From NCBI RefSeq assembly GCF_002259405.1, contig NZ_NPFW01000022.1:868001-932000 (forward strand): a stretch of 64,000 nucleotides of DNA, given 5' to 3'. The DNA comes from Rhodococcus sp. 14-2483-1-2 (GTDB lineage Bacteria; Actinomycetota; Actinomycetes; Mycobacteriales; Mycobacteriaceae). The translations under genes and the position numbers were made by a program. Below are positions 37,166 through 47,285 of this stretch, piece after piece. The notes under the pieces are model-generated. The model saw only the letters and a list, made by a program, of their open reading frames with translations, did not search any database and had not been told where the DNA came from. Position 1 is the stretch's first letter. Every line of letters starts with the position of its first letter.

Positions 37166-38847
37166 GTCGCGGGCTCCGACGCGGATGTCTTCGATGCGGT
37201 GATCGCGGGAATCGGTTGTCCTTGAGCGAATTTCTTGGTGCTGGGTTTGAGGGGCAGTGGGGATCCGATCACCTTGTGCCCGCGCACGAGCGGCAGGGTG
37301 AGTCGGAAACATGCGCCTTCGCCTACTGCTCCCCACGCTTCGAGCTTACCGTCGTGCAGGCGGGCGTCCTCGACGCTGATCGCCAGCCCAAGGCCGGTAC
37401 CGCCGGATCGTCGAACACGGGAGGGATCCGAGCGCCAGAACCGGTTGAACACCAGCTTCTCTTCACCCGGTCGCAGACCGACTCCCTGATCTCGCACGAC
37501 GAATGCTGCCGCGTCGGCGTCCGAGCGCAGCCGCAGCAGGACCGGTTTGCCTTCACCGTGGTCGAGTGCGTTGGCCAGCAGATTGCGCAGAATCCGTTCC
37601 ACCCGTCGGGGGTCGACCTCGGCGACGACTGCGGTCTCGGGCATGTCGACGATCACTTCGGTACCGGTCTCGCGCGCCAGGTGCCGCACGGTCGACACTG
37701 CCGCTCGGGCGCACATGCGCAGGTCGAGCTGTTCGGCGGCCAGTTCGGCGACGCCCGCGTCGTGGCGGCTGATCTCCAGCAGGTCGCCGAGCAGGGTCTC
37801 GAACCGATCGAGCTCGTTGACCAACAGCTCCGAGGATCTCTTGAGGGCAGGCTCGAGGTCGTCGCTGGCGTCGTGGATGAGGTCTGCCGCCATCCGAACG
37901 GTGGTGAGCGGGGTGCGCAGTTCGTGGCTGACGTCGGAGGTGAATCGGCGCTGCAGGTTTCCGAATTCTTCGAGCTGGGTGATCTGTTTGGACAGACTCT
38001 CGGCCATCTCGTTGAACGACATCGCGAGTCTGGCCATGTCGTCCTCGCCGCGGACCGGCATGCGCTCCTTGAGCCTGCCGTCGGCGAACCGCACCGCGAT
38101 CCTCGACGCCGAACGGATGGGCAGGACCACCTGACGTGCGACGAGCATCGCAATCGCCGCGAGCAATACCAGCAGCACCACTGCGCCGATGAACAACGTG
38201 CCGCGCACGAGAGAGAGCGTGCGATCCTCGCTGGCCAACGGGAAGATGAGATAGAGCTGCAGGGCCGAGATGTCGGATCCGGTGGGAGATCCCATGATCA
38301 GCGCAGAGCCGGAATAGCCGCCGTCACTGTCGGTGACCGTCGCATACTGCGAACTGATCAGGCCCTTCTTGACGAAGTCGCGCAGGCTGTTCGGGATCTG
38401 ATCGACCGGACCGACCGAGGCCTCCGCGCGGGTGGCGTCGCCTTCCACGATCAGGACCGGATCGAACGATCCCGCCGACCCGGTGGTCGACGCGGCGTCG
38501 AGGTCCTGGTTCGTCAGCGCCGCCCTGGCTCGTTCGAGGCGCGTCGCGAGCCCGCTCGAATCGTCGGCTCCGGCGAGGTTGCCCTCCACTGTGGTCCGCG
38601 AACGGTCGAGTTCCTCGGTGGCGGCGGACAGCTTCGCCTCGAGCAGTCGATCGGTGATCTGACTGGTCAACACCACCCCGAGGATGAGGATGACCACCAG
38701 GGACAGAGTCAGCGTCGACACGACGACGCGCAGCTGTAGTGATCGTCGCCAGGCATGGCCCAGCGACGTACTCAGCGAGCGAAACCAACGCAGTACGGGA
38801 GAGAACTTGCCGTTGATTCGCCGCCGAGAATGGGAGAAACGGATCAC
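37162..38847 (-). CDS. mtrB: MtrB sensor histidine kinase
   Basis: A 561-residue membrane histidine kinase for MtrA. Two helices (about 41-60 and 217-237) flank an extracytoplasmic sensor domain. HAMP follows, then HisKA with [17 protein letters not shown] (His308) and HATPase with [11 protein letters not shown] and [19 protein letters not shown]. It localises to septa in mycobacteria and controls cell division and wall hydrolases. Start GTG 38847 overlaps the mtrA stop (GTGA). Confidence 0.95.
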   Translation of the reverse strand: MIRFSHSRRRINGKFSPVLRWFRSLSTSLGHAWRRSLQLRVVVSTLTLSLVVILILGVVLTSQITDRLLEAKLSAATEELDRSRTTVEGNLAGADDSSGLATRLERARAALTNQDLDAASTTGSAGSFDPVLIVEGDATRAEASVGPVDQIPNSLRDFVKKGLISSQYATVTDSDGGYSGSALIMGSPTGSDISALQLYLIFPLASEDRTLSLVRGTLFIGAVVLLVLLAAIAMLVARQVVLPIRSASRIAVRFADGRLKERMPVRGEDDMARLAMSFNEMAESLSKQITQLEEFGNLQRRFTSDVSHELRTPLTTVRMAADLIHDASDDLEPALKRSSELLVNELDRFETLLGDLLEISRHDAGVAELAAEQLDLRMCARAAVSTVRHLARETGTEVIVDMPETAVVAEVDPRRVERILRNLLANALDHGEGKPVLLRLRSDADAAAFVVRDQGVGLRPGEEKLVFNRFWRSDPSRVRRSGGTGLGLAISVEDARLHDGKLEAWGAVGEGACFRLTLPLVRGHKVIGSPLPLKPSTKKFAQGQPIPAITASKTSASEPAT

Positions 38848-39521
38848 GGCGGTCCGGCCTTGTAGCCGACCCCCCTCACGGTCAACACCACCTCGGGGTT
38901 CTCCGGATCCTTCTCGACCTTGGCGCGCAGCCGCTGCACGTGCACGTTGACCAGTCGGGTGTCGGCCGCGTGGCGGTAGCCCCAGACCTGTTCGAGCAAC
39001 ACCTCTCGGGTGAACACCTGACGCGGCTTGCGCGCCAATGCGACGAGCAGATCGAACTCGAGTGGAGTGAGGGAGACGAGTTCGTCGCCGCGACTGACCT
39101 TGTGAGCCGGCACGTCGATGACGATGTCCGCGATGGACAGCAGTTCGGCGGGTTCGGCCTCGGTCCTGCGCAAGCGCGCGCGAACCCGGGCGACCAGTTC
39201 CTTCGGCTTGAACGGCTTCATGATGTAGTCGTCCGCACCGGACTCGAGACCCAGGACGACATCGACGGTGTCGGTCTTGGCCGTCAGCATGACGATCGGC
39301 ACGCCCGAGTCGGCGCGCAGGACTCGGCACACGTCGATGCCGTTCATGCCGGGAAGCATCAGATCCAGCAGCACCAGGTCCGGCCGGTTCTCGCGCACGG
39401 CCGCCAGTGCTTGAGTACCGTCGCCGACCACGAAGGGCTCGAATCCCTCACCGCGCAACACGATGGTGAGCATCTCCGCCAGAGCCGAATCGTCGTCCAC
39501 AACCAGAATCCGAGGCTTCAT
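38844..39521 (-). CDS. mtrA: MtrA response regulator
   Basis: A 225-residue OmpR-family regulator, essential in M. tuberculosis (Rv3246c). The receiver holds the acidic pocket (VVDDDSA) and phospho-acceptor Asp53 in [13 protein letters not shown], with the conserved Lys in MKPFKPKEL. The winged-helix domain includes [21 protein letters not shown] and [18 protein letters not shown]. It regulates dnaA, ripA and fbpB in mycobacteria. ATG 39521 lies 4 bp after the tmk stop, so tmk-mtrA-mtrB-lpqB form one operon. Confidence 0.96.
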   Translation of the reverse strand: MKPRILVVDDDSALAEMLTIVLRGEGFEPFVVGDGTQALAAVRENRPDLVLLDLMLPGMNGIDVCRVLRADSGVPIVMLTAKTDTVDVVLGLESGADDYIMKPFKPKELVARVRARLRRTEAEPAELLSIADIVIDVPAHKVSRGDELVSLTPLEFDLLVALARKPRQVFTREVLLEQVWGYRHAADTRLVNVHVQRLRAKVEKDPENPEVVLTVRGVGYKAGPP

Positions 39522-39525
39522 GGTC

Positions 39526-40191
39526 CTATGGTGTCACTTTCCGAACGCCTGATGGCTGATTGAACATGTCGGCGGCGAGTCGATCGGGATCGACGTCGGC
39601 GGTGACGACGTGCCACGGCGATACCCAGTGCGAGGCGGCGAGCCTGCCGTACGCAGCCGAGGTTCGGCTCTGCAGTGAGCCGTCGCGCTCGTAGACATCC
39701 CGGGTGCGGGCGGCGTCCGCACTCTCACGGGCCGCAGCACGCTCGGCGGCGAGCGCCACCGGGACGTCGAGGAGAATCTGGACATCGGGAACGGGCACAG
39801 CGAATCGGTCGAATTCGAGTGACCTGATCCATTCGACGGCCTCGCCGTCGGCGGACTGCTCGAGCCGAGCGGCGGTGTAGGCGGCATTGGATGCCACGTA
39901 CCGATCGAGAAGAACGATATCGTTGTCCGAGAGCAGCTTTCGGATCTCGTCGCCCGCGTCCCGGCGATCGAGCGCGAACAACAGGGCCATCGCATGCACG
40001 CTGCTCGCGGTGTCACCGTGTTCGCCGTGCAACGCCTCCGCGGCCAGATCGGCGTGAACCGACCGGCCGTACCGGGGAAACCCGATCCGCTCGACCGACA
40101 GGCCGTCACGCTCCCACGCCGAAACGAGCCGACGGGCGAGCGTGTTCTTGCCCGCTCCGTCGACTCCTTCGATGACGAACAGTTTTCCCAC
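39526..40191 (-). CDS. tmk: Thymidylate kinase
   Basis: A 221-residue dTMP kinase for dTTP synthesis. The P-loop is GVDGAGKNTLARRL, with GFPRYG and DRYVASNAAYTAARL forming the nucleotide and thymidine site. The LID-region ESADAARTRDVYERDG is of the mycobacterial type. GTG 40191 begins 20 bp after the sahH stop. Downstream genes are mtrAB. Confidence 0.93.
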   Translation of the reverse strand: MGKLFVIEGVDGAGKNTLARRLVSAWERDGLSVERIGFPRYGRSVHADLAAEALHGEHGDTASSVHAMALLFALDRRDAGDEIRKLLSDNDIVLLDRYVASNAAYTAARLEQSADGEAVEWIRSLEFDRFAVPVPDVQILLDVPVALAAERAAARESADAARTRDVYERDGSLQSRTSAAYGRLAASHWVSPWHVVTADVDPDRLAADMFNQPSGVRKVTP

Positions 40192-40210
40192 TACCGGACC
40201 GGTCCGTCGG

Positions 40211-41695
40211 TCAGTAGCGGTAGTGCTCGGGCTTGTACGGGCCCTCGACGTCGACGCCGATGTACTCGGCCTGCTCCTTGGTGAGCTTGGTGATCGAGCC
40301 GCCGAGCGCTTCGACGTGGATGCGCGCGACCTTCTCGTCGAGGTGCTTGGGCAAGCGGTAGACCTCGTTGTCGTACTCGTCCGGCTTCGTCCACAGTTCG
40401 ATCTGAGCGATGACCTGGTTGGAGAAACTGTTGCTCATGACGAACGACGGGTGACCCGTGGCGTTGCCGAGATTGAGCAGACGGCCCTCGGACAGCACGA
40501 TGATCGAGTGCCCGTCCTTGAACTGGTACTCGTCGACCTGCGGCTTGATGTTGATCCGCGTGACATCGGGGGCCTTCTCCAGACCGGCCATGTCGATCTC
40601 GTTGTCGAAGTGACCGATGTTGCCCAGGATTGCCTGGTGCTTCATCTTGCGCATGTGCTCGAACGTGATGATCGACAGGTTGCCCGTCGAGGTGATCACG
40701 ATGTCGGCCTGCTCGATGAATTCCTCGACCGTGCGCACGTCGAAGCCGTCCATGAGCGCCTGCAGCGCGTTGATCGGATCGGCCTCGGTGACGGTCACAC
40801 GTGCACCCTGGCCCTTGAGCGCCTCGGCGCAGCCCTTGCCCACGTCGCCGTAGCCACAGACCAGAACGGCCTTGCCGCCGATGAGAACGTCGGTGCCGCG
40901 GTTGATGCCGTCGATCAGCGAGTGGCGGGTGCCGTACTTGTTGTCGAACTTGCTCTTGGTCACCGAGTCGTTGACGTTGATGGCGGGGAACGTGAGCTCG
41001 CCCGCAGCCGCGAACTGGTACAGCCGCAGCACGCCGGTGGTGGTCTCTTCGGTGACGCCCTGTACGGACTCGGCAACCTCGGTCCACTTGGACTTCGACG
41101 CCTCCAGTGAACGACGCAGCAGGCCGAGGAAGACCTTGTACTCGTCCGAATCGTGATCGTCGTCGGTCGGCGGGACGACGCCTGCCTTCTCGAACTGCGC
41201 GCCGCGCAGCACCAGCATCGTGGCGTCGCCACCGTCGTCGAGAATCATGTTGGCGGGCTGATCGGGCCAGGTGAGCATCTGCTCGGCCGCCCACCAGTAC
41301 TCTTCGAGGCTTTCGCCCTTCCAGGCGAACACCGGGACGCCCTTGGGCTCCTCGACGGTGCCGTACGGACCGACGACGACGGCCGCCGCTGCGTGGTCCT
41401 GGGTGGAGAAGATGTTGCAGGACGCCCACCGGACCTCGGCTCCGAGTGCAACCAGCGTCTCGATCAGCACCGCGGTCTGCACGGTCATGTGCAGCGATCC
41501 CGAAACTCGCGCTCCCTTGAGCGGCTGTACGTCGGCGTATTCGCGACGCAGCGCGATCAAGCCGGGCATCTCGTGCTCGGCGAGCCGGATTTCCTTGCGG
41601 CCGAATTCTGCGAGCGACAGGTCTGCGACCTTGAAGTCGATTCCACCGCGGTGATCCACGGTGAGTGCCGATCCTGACGTAACTGAGGTCGTCAT
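40211..41695 (-). CDS. sahH: S-adenosylhomocysteine hydrolase
   Basis: A 494-residue NAD-dependent enzyme splitting S-adenosylhomocysteine to adenosine and homocysteine, relieving product inhibition of methyltransferases. Seen are the [15 protein letters not shown]-like substrate segment ([16 protein letters not shown]), the NAD-binding [17 protein letters not shown] and the C-terminal KPEHYRY that reaches into the neighbouring subunit. The insertion near residues 150-190 is typical of actinobacterial forms. ATG 41695 has AGGAG at a nine-base spacing. No SAH riboswitch-like structure is seen upstream. Confidence 0.96.
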   Translation of the reverse strand: MTTSVTSGSALTVDHRGGIDFKVADLSLAEFGRKEIRLAEHEMPGLIALRREYADVQPLKGARVSGSLHMTVQTAVLIETLVALGAEVRWASCNIFSTQDHAAAAVVVGPYGTVEEPKGVPVFAWKGESLEEYWWAAEQMLTWPDQPANMILDDGGDATMLVLRGAQFEKAGVVPPTDDDHDSDEYKVFLGLLRRSLEASKSKWTEVAESVQGVTEETTTGVLRLYQFAAAGELTFPAINVNDSVTKSKFDNKYGTRHSLIDGINRGTDVLIGGKAVLVCGYGDVGKGCAEALKGQGARVTVTEADPINALQALMDGFDVRTVEEFIEQADIVITSTGNLSIITFEHMRKMKHQAILGNIGHFDNEIDMAGLEKAPDVTRINIKPQVDEYQFKDGHSIIVLSEGRLLNLGNATGHPSFVMSNSFSNQVIAQIELWTKPDEYDNEVYRLPKHLDEKVARIHVEALGGSITKLTKEQAEYIGVDVEGPYKPEHYRY

Positions 41696-41776
41696 CTTGC
41701 CTCTCCTGTTGACTGAGTGTCTGCCGTCCAGGCTATCGGGTCCGCGCGCTCCTGGTTCCGGCTGCCCGGAGGTGCA

Positions 41777-41800
41777 GGAGCGGAGCATGCGCAACGACCC
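41777..41800. repeat. Diverged single copy of the dispersed repeat
   Basis: GGAGCGGAGCATGCGCAACG followed by ACCC differs at three positions from the array units at 15940-16122. The preceding AGGTG is also shared with one base missing. It lies between the sahH start and the alkB end. Confidence 0.7.
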
Positions 41801-41818
41801 GATTGTCGAGAACCCGCT

Positions 41819-43039
41819 CTATCCGTTTCGTCCGGCTCGCGCCAGGATTCGAGCCCGTTTGCGAGGCAGGATGTTCGCGCGGGTGATATCTCCCTGGTAG
41901 TGCGCCAGTACCCGCGGGTCCATCACTCGACGCCACAGCGGCGGAATTGCGGCGAGCATCACCATCGAGGCGTATCCGGCGGGGAGCTGAGGAGCCTCGT
42001 CGCAGGAGAGCAGGGTCTGGTAGCGCTTGCCTGGATTGGCATGATGGTCGCTGTGTCGCTGCAGGTGGTACAGGAAAATGTTGGTACAGATCCTGTCGCT
42101 GTTCCAGCTGTGGCGGGGCAAGCACCGAACGTACTTCCCGCGATCGTTCTTCTCGCGGAGCAGGGCGTAGTGCTCCACGTAGTTCACCATCTCGAGCAGA
42201 ACGAATCCGACGACGGCCTGCAACAGAAGGTACGGCGCGATGGACCAGCCGAACACGATCAGCAGCGAGCCGAACAGCACGACGCTGAGCAGCCACGTGT
42301 GCAGCAGCGCATTGGTGGGGCTCGCGACCGAGCGGCCCTTGCGCCGAAGTCGCTGCGACTCGAGCTTCCATGCGGAGGTCAGGCCGAGGATCGTGCTGCG
42401 CGGCACGAAGCTCCACACGCTCTCGCCGAGCCGTGCGCTCGCGGGGTCGTCCGGGGTTGCCACTCGAACGTGATGCCCTCGGTTGTGCTCGACGTAGAAG
42501 TGACCGTAGAGCGTCTGCGAGAGGGCGATCTTGGCCAACCAGCGCTCGTGCTGCTCGATCCGATGTCCCAGTTCGTGAGCGGCATTGATACCGGTTCCGG
42601 CCACCAGGCCCACCGTCACTGCGAGCCCGATCTTGTCCACCACGGTCAGCTCGCCGTACGCCCACATCCAACACGCGACGATCAGCCCGACGAACTGAAT
42701 GGGAAGGAAAAGGTAGGTACACCAGCGGTAGTAGCGATCGTTCTGCAGTTTCTCGCTCGCCGACTCGTCCGGGTTGTGCCCGTCCTCACCGGCGATCAGG
42801 TCGATCACCGGAATGATCACGAAGAACACCAGCACGCCGCTCCACCAGAACAGCGATATGCCTGTCCAGTAGACCAACTGCGACGGCAGCAATGCCGACG
42901 CCGGGGCCAACAGCCCCAGCATCCATAGATAACGTTTGTTGTCCTGCCAGCGAACCGACCGTTCACTGGCCTTCGAATCCCGCCCCCCGAAAGCGACACC
43001 CGAACCCTCCAACGAAGGAATTCGGCCGTCCACACTCAC
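41819..43039 (-). CDS. alkB: AlkB-like integral membrane non-heme di-iron monooxygenase
   Basis: A 406-residue alkane 1-monooxygenase family protein. Histidine boxes: HELGH (155-159), HNRGHH (185-190) and HSDHH in LQRHSDHHA (329-333), with about six hydrophobic helices. The family NYVEHYGL signature reads NYVEHYALL here (Gly to Ala at 292). There is no fused rubredoxin domain and no rubredoxin or rubredoxin reductase gene adjacent, unlike alkB-rubA-rubB loci of mycobacteria and rhodococci. GTG 43039 is the only usable start; the ribosome site is weak. Electrons must come from elsewhere if active; alkane use is inferred from the family. Confidence 0.9.
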   Translation of the reverse strand: MSVDGRIPSLEGSGVAFGGRDSKASERSVRWQDNKRYLWMLGLLAPASALLPSQLVYWTGISLFWWSGVLVFFVIIPVIDLIAGEDGHNPDESASEKLQNDRYYRWCTYLFLPIQFVGLIVACWMWAYGELTVVDKIGLAVTVGLVAGTGINAAHELGHRIEQHERWLAKIALSQTLYGHFYVEHNRGHHVRVATPDDPASARLGESVWSFVPRSTILGLTSAWKLESQRLRRKGRSVASPTNALLHTWLLSVVLFGSLLIVFGWSIAPYLLLQAVVGFVLLEMVNYVEHYALLREKNDRGKYVRCLPRHSWNSDRICTNIFLYHLQRHSDHHANPGKRYQTLLSCDEAPQLPAGYASMVMLAAIPPLWRRVMDPRVLAHYQGDITRANILPRKRARILARAGRNG

Positions 43040-43179
43040 TGTTTCAACACCCTCTCATCGAACTTTTTGAGTCCTCCAAGTCTGTTTTCGAGGGTATAAC
43101 ATTCCAGCGGTTTGATGTGACGCTATCTAAATTCAGGCGAGAATCGCTGGTCAGGACATCAATCGGCGCGTAAGCCCGG

Positions 43180-44697
43180 TCAGTGCTCCGACTTCTCGAT
43201 GCGAGATTTCTCGGCTTCGCGCTGTCCCATCACCGAGTGCCGCCTGCTGTACACGACGTAGATGACGACACCGGCGGCCATCCAGACCAGGAAACGCAGC
43301 CATGTTTCGACCGACAGGTTCAGCATCAACCACAGGCAGGCCAGGACCGCGAGGATCGGCACCAGGGGAACCCAGGGAACGCGGAAACCACGCTCCAGGT
43401 CGGGGCGAGTTCTGCGCAGGACGAGAACCCCGGCCGAAACCAGCACGAACGCGAACAGCGTGCCGATGTTCACCATTTCCTCGAGCGTGCCGAGCGGAAC
43501 GAACGCAGCGAGCAGGCCGACGATGACACCGACCAGAATCGTGGTCCGGACCGGCGTGCCCTTCTTTCCGGTGTGTGCCAGTGCCCGCGGCACCAGTCCG
43601 TCTCGCGACATCGCGAAGAGCACTCGGGTCTGCCCGAGCATCAACACCATCACCACGGTCGTCAGACCGGCGAGTGCACCGAAGGAGATGATGTTCTTGG
43701 CCCACGTCAGCCCGTTCAGCTCGAATGCGGTCGCCAGCGTGGAACTGTCACCGGCCAGGTCGGTGTACTTGACCATTCCGGTCAGAACCAGGGTGACGGC
43801 CACGTAGAGCACGGTGACGATCGCGAGCGATCCGAGGATTCCTCGCGGGAGTGCCTTCTGCGGTTCCTTGGTTTCCTCGGCGGTCGTTGCCACCACATCG
43901 AATCCGATGAAGGCGAAGAACACGAGGGACGCCGCGGCCAGCAGTCCGTAAGCACCGAACGTGCTGCCACCTGCTCCCGTGACGAACGAGAAAAGAGACT
44001 GATGCAGTCCCTCGCCCGTGGAGCCCGGTTGCGACGGCGGAATGTAGGGGTCGTAGTTGGCGACCTTGATGTAGAAGGCCCCGAGCACGACCACGAACAG
44101 AACGACGATCACCTTCACCGCCGTGATGACCAGCGACACCCGTGAGGACAACTTGGTGCCCGACGCGATGAGCACCGTCAGGACCACCACGATCAGCAGT
44201 GCACCCCAATCGAAGTTCAGTGAGCCGATCTCGAGCACCGGAGCGGCCGTACCGAGTAGATCGCCCAGATAGAGCGACCACGCCTTCGCCACCACGGCGG
44301 CTGCGAGGCCGAACTCGAGGATGAGATCCCATCCGATGATCCATGCGATGAACTCACCGAACGCCGCATACGAGAACGTGTACGCACTTCCGGCCACCGG
44401 CACCGTGGATGCGAACTCCGCGTAACACAGCGCCGCGAGGCCACATGCGATCGCCGCGAGCACGAAGGCCAACGACACTGCCGGTCCCGCAACGTTTCCG
44501 GCCGTCCGCGCGGTCAGGGTGAAGATGCCGGCACCGACAGCGACGGCGACGCCGAACACGGTCAGATCCCAGGATCCCAGTTCTTTCCGGAGTTTCGTGT
44601 CCGGCTCGTCGGTGTCCTGGATCGACTGCTCGATCGATTTGGTCCGGAACCAACCCGTCGTACGTGGGGTCTTCGCGGGCCGGTCTGCTCTGGTCAT
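43180..44697 (-). CDS. APC-family amino acid permease (Rv3253c-like)
   Basis: A 505-residue transporter with 12 or more helices, similar to the cationic amino acid transporter (CAT/YfnA) branch of the APC superfamily. The helix-1 loop VAVGAGIFTLTARTAG is the amino-acid-binding segment, and FIGFDVVATTAEETKEPQKALPRGI is the conserved loop of the family. Substrate unknown. ATG 44697 has GGAGA five bases upstream. It neighbours alkB, as Rv3253c does in M. tuberculosis; a functional link is not obvious. Confidence 0.9.
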   Translation of the reverse strand: MTRADRPAKTPRTTGWFRTKSIEQSIQDTDEPDTKLRKELGSWDLTVFGVAVAVGAGIFTLTARTAGNVAGPAVSLAFVLAAIACGLAALCYAEFASTVPVAGSAYTFSYAAFGEFIAWIIGWDLILEFGLAAAVVAKAWSLYLGDLLGTAAPVLEIGSLNFDWGALLIVVVLTVLIASGTKLSSRVSLVITAVKVIVVLFVVVLGAFYIKVANYDPYIPPSQPGSTGEGLHQSLFSFVTGAGGSTFGAYGLLAAASLVFFAFIGFDVVATTAEETKEPQKALPRGILGSLAIVTVLYVAVTLVLTGMVKYTDLAGDSSTLATAFELNGLTWAKNIISFGALAGLTTVVMVLMLGQTRVLFAMSRDGLVPRALAHTGKKGTPVRTTILVGVIVGLLAAFVPLGTLEEMVNIGTLFAFVLVSAGVLVLRRTRPDLERGFRVPWVPLVPILAVLACLWLMLNLSVETWLRFLVWMAAGVVIYVVYSRRHSVMGQREAEKSRIEKSEH

Positions 44698-44842
44698 CGG
44701 TTCTCCGTATCGCCACTTCACCTCGGTGACGGATCACCGAACTCATCCGTCACTTCTTCACTGTGGCATCAGACTATTGCCTCGCGGCACGCCATTTGCA
44801 CAATCGCGCGGTTCGAAGCGACAGATGCCGGCGACACGCGAT

Positions 44843-46072
44843 CTACAGGCGGCCGACGGAGGCCACGAACACCTCGGCCTCGCCCGAATCGGCGGTCACG
44901 GTGATGGATTCGTCTGCAGCGGGTATCCAGGCCGAGCTGCCCTGCGGCACCGTCAGCTCGCACTGTCGGCCTGCGGTACCGGCCACGACAGTGCCACTCG
45001 TGCACAGCAGAATTCTCGGGCCGGAGCCGGGAACGGAGACCGTCTCCCCCGCAGCAACCGCAGTTCGGCTCAACGCGAATTCGGGTGCAGGCGTCGGATA
45101 CAGGTAGGTCGGCCGATCGCCGACCCCCGGGGTGATGGGCGAGATGTCGGCAGGCTCGAAATCCAGCACGCGCAACAGTTCCGGGACGTCGACGTGTTTG
45201 GGAGTCAGTCCGCCGCGCAACACGTTGTCGGAGTTCGCCATGATCTCCACACCGGTACCGCGCAAGTACGCGTGCAGGTTTCCGGCGTCGAGGTACAGCC
45301 CCTGGCCGGGAGTCAGTGTCACCCGATTGAGCAGCAGCGCCGCGAGCACTCCGGCGTCACCGGGGTACGACTCCCCGAGCTCGAGCAGAGTTCTGGCCTC
45401 GGCGGCGAATCGTCCACCGTCGGTGCGAGCAGGACCGGAGAGATAGTCGATGCATCCCTGGGCGACGGCGGGCAGGATGTCGTCCAATGCCTGCCCGGGC
45501 AGCGTGATCCACGAGGTGAACACGGTGCGCAGCCCGGAGGCATCGGGCTGGGCGGCCAGCAGGGTGCGATACCCGGCCAGCGCGGGGACGGCCAACGCGT
45601 CGAGCAGTTCGACGGTGTCGGTGGGACGCCGGAAGCCCGCCAACGCCTCGAACTCGGTGAGCGCGACTATGAGCTCGGGCTTGTGATTCGGATCGCGGTA
45701 GTTGCGTACCGGAGAATCGATGGGGACACCCGCGGCGTTCTCGCGTGCAAAACCTTCACGGGCCTGAGCACTGCTGGGATGCGCCTGCAAGGACAACGGC
45801 TCTTCTGCGGCAAGCAATTTCAGCAGGTACGGCAGACGCGAGTCGTAGTGCTGCGCAGAACCACCCAGGTGGGTGGCCGGATCGCCGTCGATCAGCGTGA
45901 GCAGTGGCGTACTGCCACCCTCGTGCACCACGTGCGCGGAGTCGGCCGGGTGAGCTCCGAGCCAGATCTCTGCCTCGGGATGATCGGACGGGACCGGGCG
46001 GCCCTGAATCCGAGCCAGTGCGGTTCGCGAACCCCATGCGTAGGACCGAACCGCGCCTCGCAAGAGCTGCAC
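44843..46072 (-). CDS. manA: Mannose-6-phosphate isomerase, class I
   Basis: A 409-residue zinc enzyme interconverting fructose 6-phosphate and mannose 6-phosphate, entry to GDP-mannose for lipoglycans and mannosylated proteins. Zinc-ligand segments are LSLQAHPS and KPELIVALTEFEALAGFR, with LYLDAGNLHAYLRGTGVEIMANSDNVLRG-type sequence in the core. GTG 46072 shares one base with the stop of tobH (TAGTG), so the genes are translationally linked. Confidence 0.94.
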   Translation of the reverse strand: MQLLRGAVRSYAWGSRTALARIQGRPVPSDHPEAEIWLGAHPADSAHVVHEGGSTPLLTLIDGDPATHLGGSAQHYDSRLPYLLKLLAAEEPLSLQAHPSSAQAREGFARENAAGVPIDSPVRNYRDPNHKPELIVALTEFEALAGFRRPTDTVELLDALAVPALAGYRTLLAAQPDASGLRTVFTSWITLPGQALDDILPAVAQGCIDYLSGPARTDGGRFAAEARTLLELGESYPGDAGVLAALLLNRVTLTPGQGLYLDAGNLHAYLRGTGVEIMANSDNVLRGGLTPKHVDVPELLRVLDFEPADISPITPGVGDRPTYLYPTPAPEFALSRTAVAAGETVSVPGSGPRILLCTSGTVVAGTAGRQCELTVPQGSSAWIPAADESITVTADSGEAEVFVASVGRL

Positions 46073-47214
46073 TAGCTACCGCCCATCAACAGCAGATACG
46101 CGGCAGTGGTGTCCAACCGCGTCGCCAACACGGACATCGTGTCGAGCACCGAGAGTCTAGCCGGATCCGATGCCGCTGCGGGGTTGTCGAATTCCGATCT
46201 CGCGCGCTCGCCGCCGAACAGAGCCTCACTCGAATCGGCGAGCAACAATTCCGACTCCGGGACACCGGCGATTCGTCGTTCGGTCATCGCGCGATCGGCG
46301 TCCGAGGCGACCACGATCACGCGCATCGGCAGCGCCGGCGGTGGCCCGTCGAGCTGCTCGTCGTGAAATAACGAGTCGAATGTCTGTGGCGTGCGGGACG
46401 ATTCGACGACGGACGCCCGGATGGACGCGGCAATGACATCGCCCAACTCCCCCGCACCGACGACGACACCCGCCACGCGCAGCAGCACCTCGCTGCCGTG
46501 CCGAGCCACCTCGACCGCGGCGGGACTGCCCCCGGTCAACACCACCCGCCGTCCGTTCAACCCACTGGCGAGGGCCTTGGCCGGATTGTGGAACATCTCG
46601 TTGGACGGGCTGTTTCGTACCGCCTCCGCGTCGAGCAGGTCGGCAAGACGAGAAAGATTGGGCAGCAACGTCTTCCACGAGCCGCCGGCAACCGCCCCGA
46701 GTACCGCGACGAACGCAGCGAGGTAGCGCATCAGAGCATTGTGGTCACGGACTGCGATTCGAGGTGGCAGCCACATGACTCTGGCTCCCCGGACGGCACG
46801 CAGCGGCCCCTCCTCGGGAGCGACCACCACGACTTCGGCACCACGCCGGGCTGCCGCGTCCACCGACTCGGCCAAACGTGGATCTCCGGCGTCGTCGCCT
46901 GCCACCACCACCACGTCGAGTGGGCCGATCCACGGCGGAGTGCCGGTGCTGCGTACCAGAGGGACCCCGAGGCGATCACCGAGCGCGGCGACGAGCAGTG
47001 ACGCCGCCCGACTGCTCCGCCCGTCGCCGGTGACGATCACCACGCTCCGGGGACGCAGATCGGCCAACCGGGCGAGGACCGACTCGTCCACTGCGGTCGC
47101 GACAGCACGCACCTGTGCGCCCGCCAGCGCTGCGCTGCGCAAGGAGCCCTCGCGATCGGCTGCGATGAGAGCATCCGAATCGTCGAGATCGACCAGAGAC
47201 GACACTGCCGTCAT
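46072..47214 (-). CDS. TobH-like SIS-domain protein (Rv3256c-like)
   Basis: A 380-residue protein between manA and manB, similar to Rv3256c, often labelled TobH after a tobramycin-cluster gene. The Rossmann-type sugar-isomerase segments VVIVTGDGRSSRAASLLVAALG and VVVVAGDDAGDPRLAESVDAA resemble SIS phosphosugar-binding folds. Its conserved place between two mannose enzymes implies a role in mannose phosphate metabolism or its control. ATG 47214 is chosen over an upstream in-frame ATG; a GGGGAGG site lies nearby. Confidence 0.82.
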   Translation of the reverse strand: MTAVSSLVDLDDSDALIAADREGSLRSAALAGAQVRAVATAVDESVLARLADLRPRSVVIVTGDGRSSRAASLLVAALGDRLGVPLVRSTGTPPWIGPLDVVVVAGDDAGDPRLAESVDAAARRGAEVVVVAPEEGPLRAVRGARVMWLPPRIAVRDHNALMRYLAAFVAVLGAVAGGSWKTLLPNLSRLADLLDAEAVRNSPSNEMFHNPAKALASGLNGRRVVLTGGSPAAVEVARHGSEVLLRVAGVVVGAGELGDVIAASIRASVVESSRTPQTFDSLFHDEQLDGPPPALPMRVIVVASDADRAMTERRIAGVPESELLLADSSEALFGGERARSEFDNPAAASDPARLSVLDTMSVLATRLDTTAAYLLLMGGS

Positions 47215-47285
47215 GGCTGCGACACCTCCCCTTACGTCACCCGCTCGAAACGCCTGCATACCCACTCACGAACCCTCGGTAACCA

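Noticed and set aside
41696-41818. SAH or SAM riboswitch upstream of sahH
   Set aside because: The interval is short, with no conserved riboswitch-like helices or consensus loops; only the diverged repeat copy was found.
41819-43039. AlkB-rubredoxin fusion
   Set aside because: The protein ends after the third histidine box region with no CxxCG pair.
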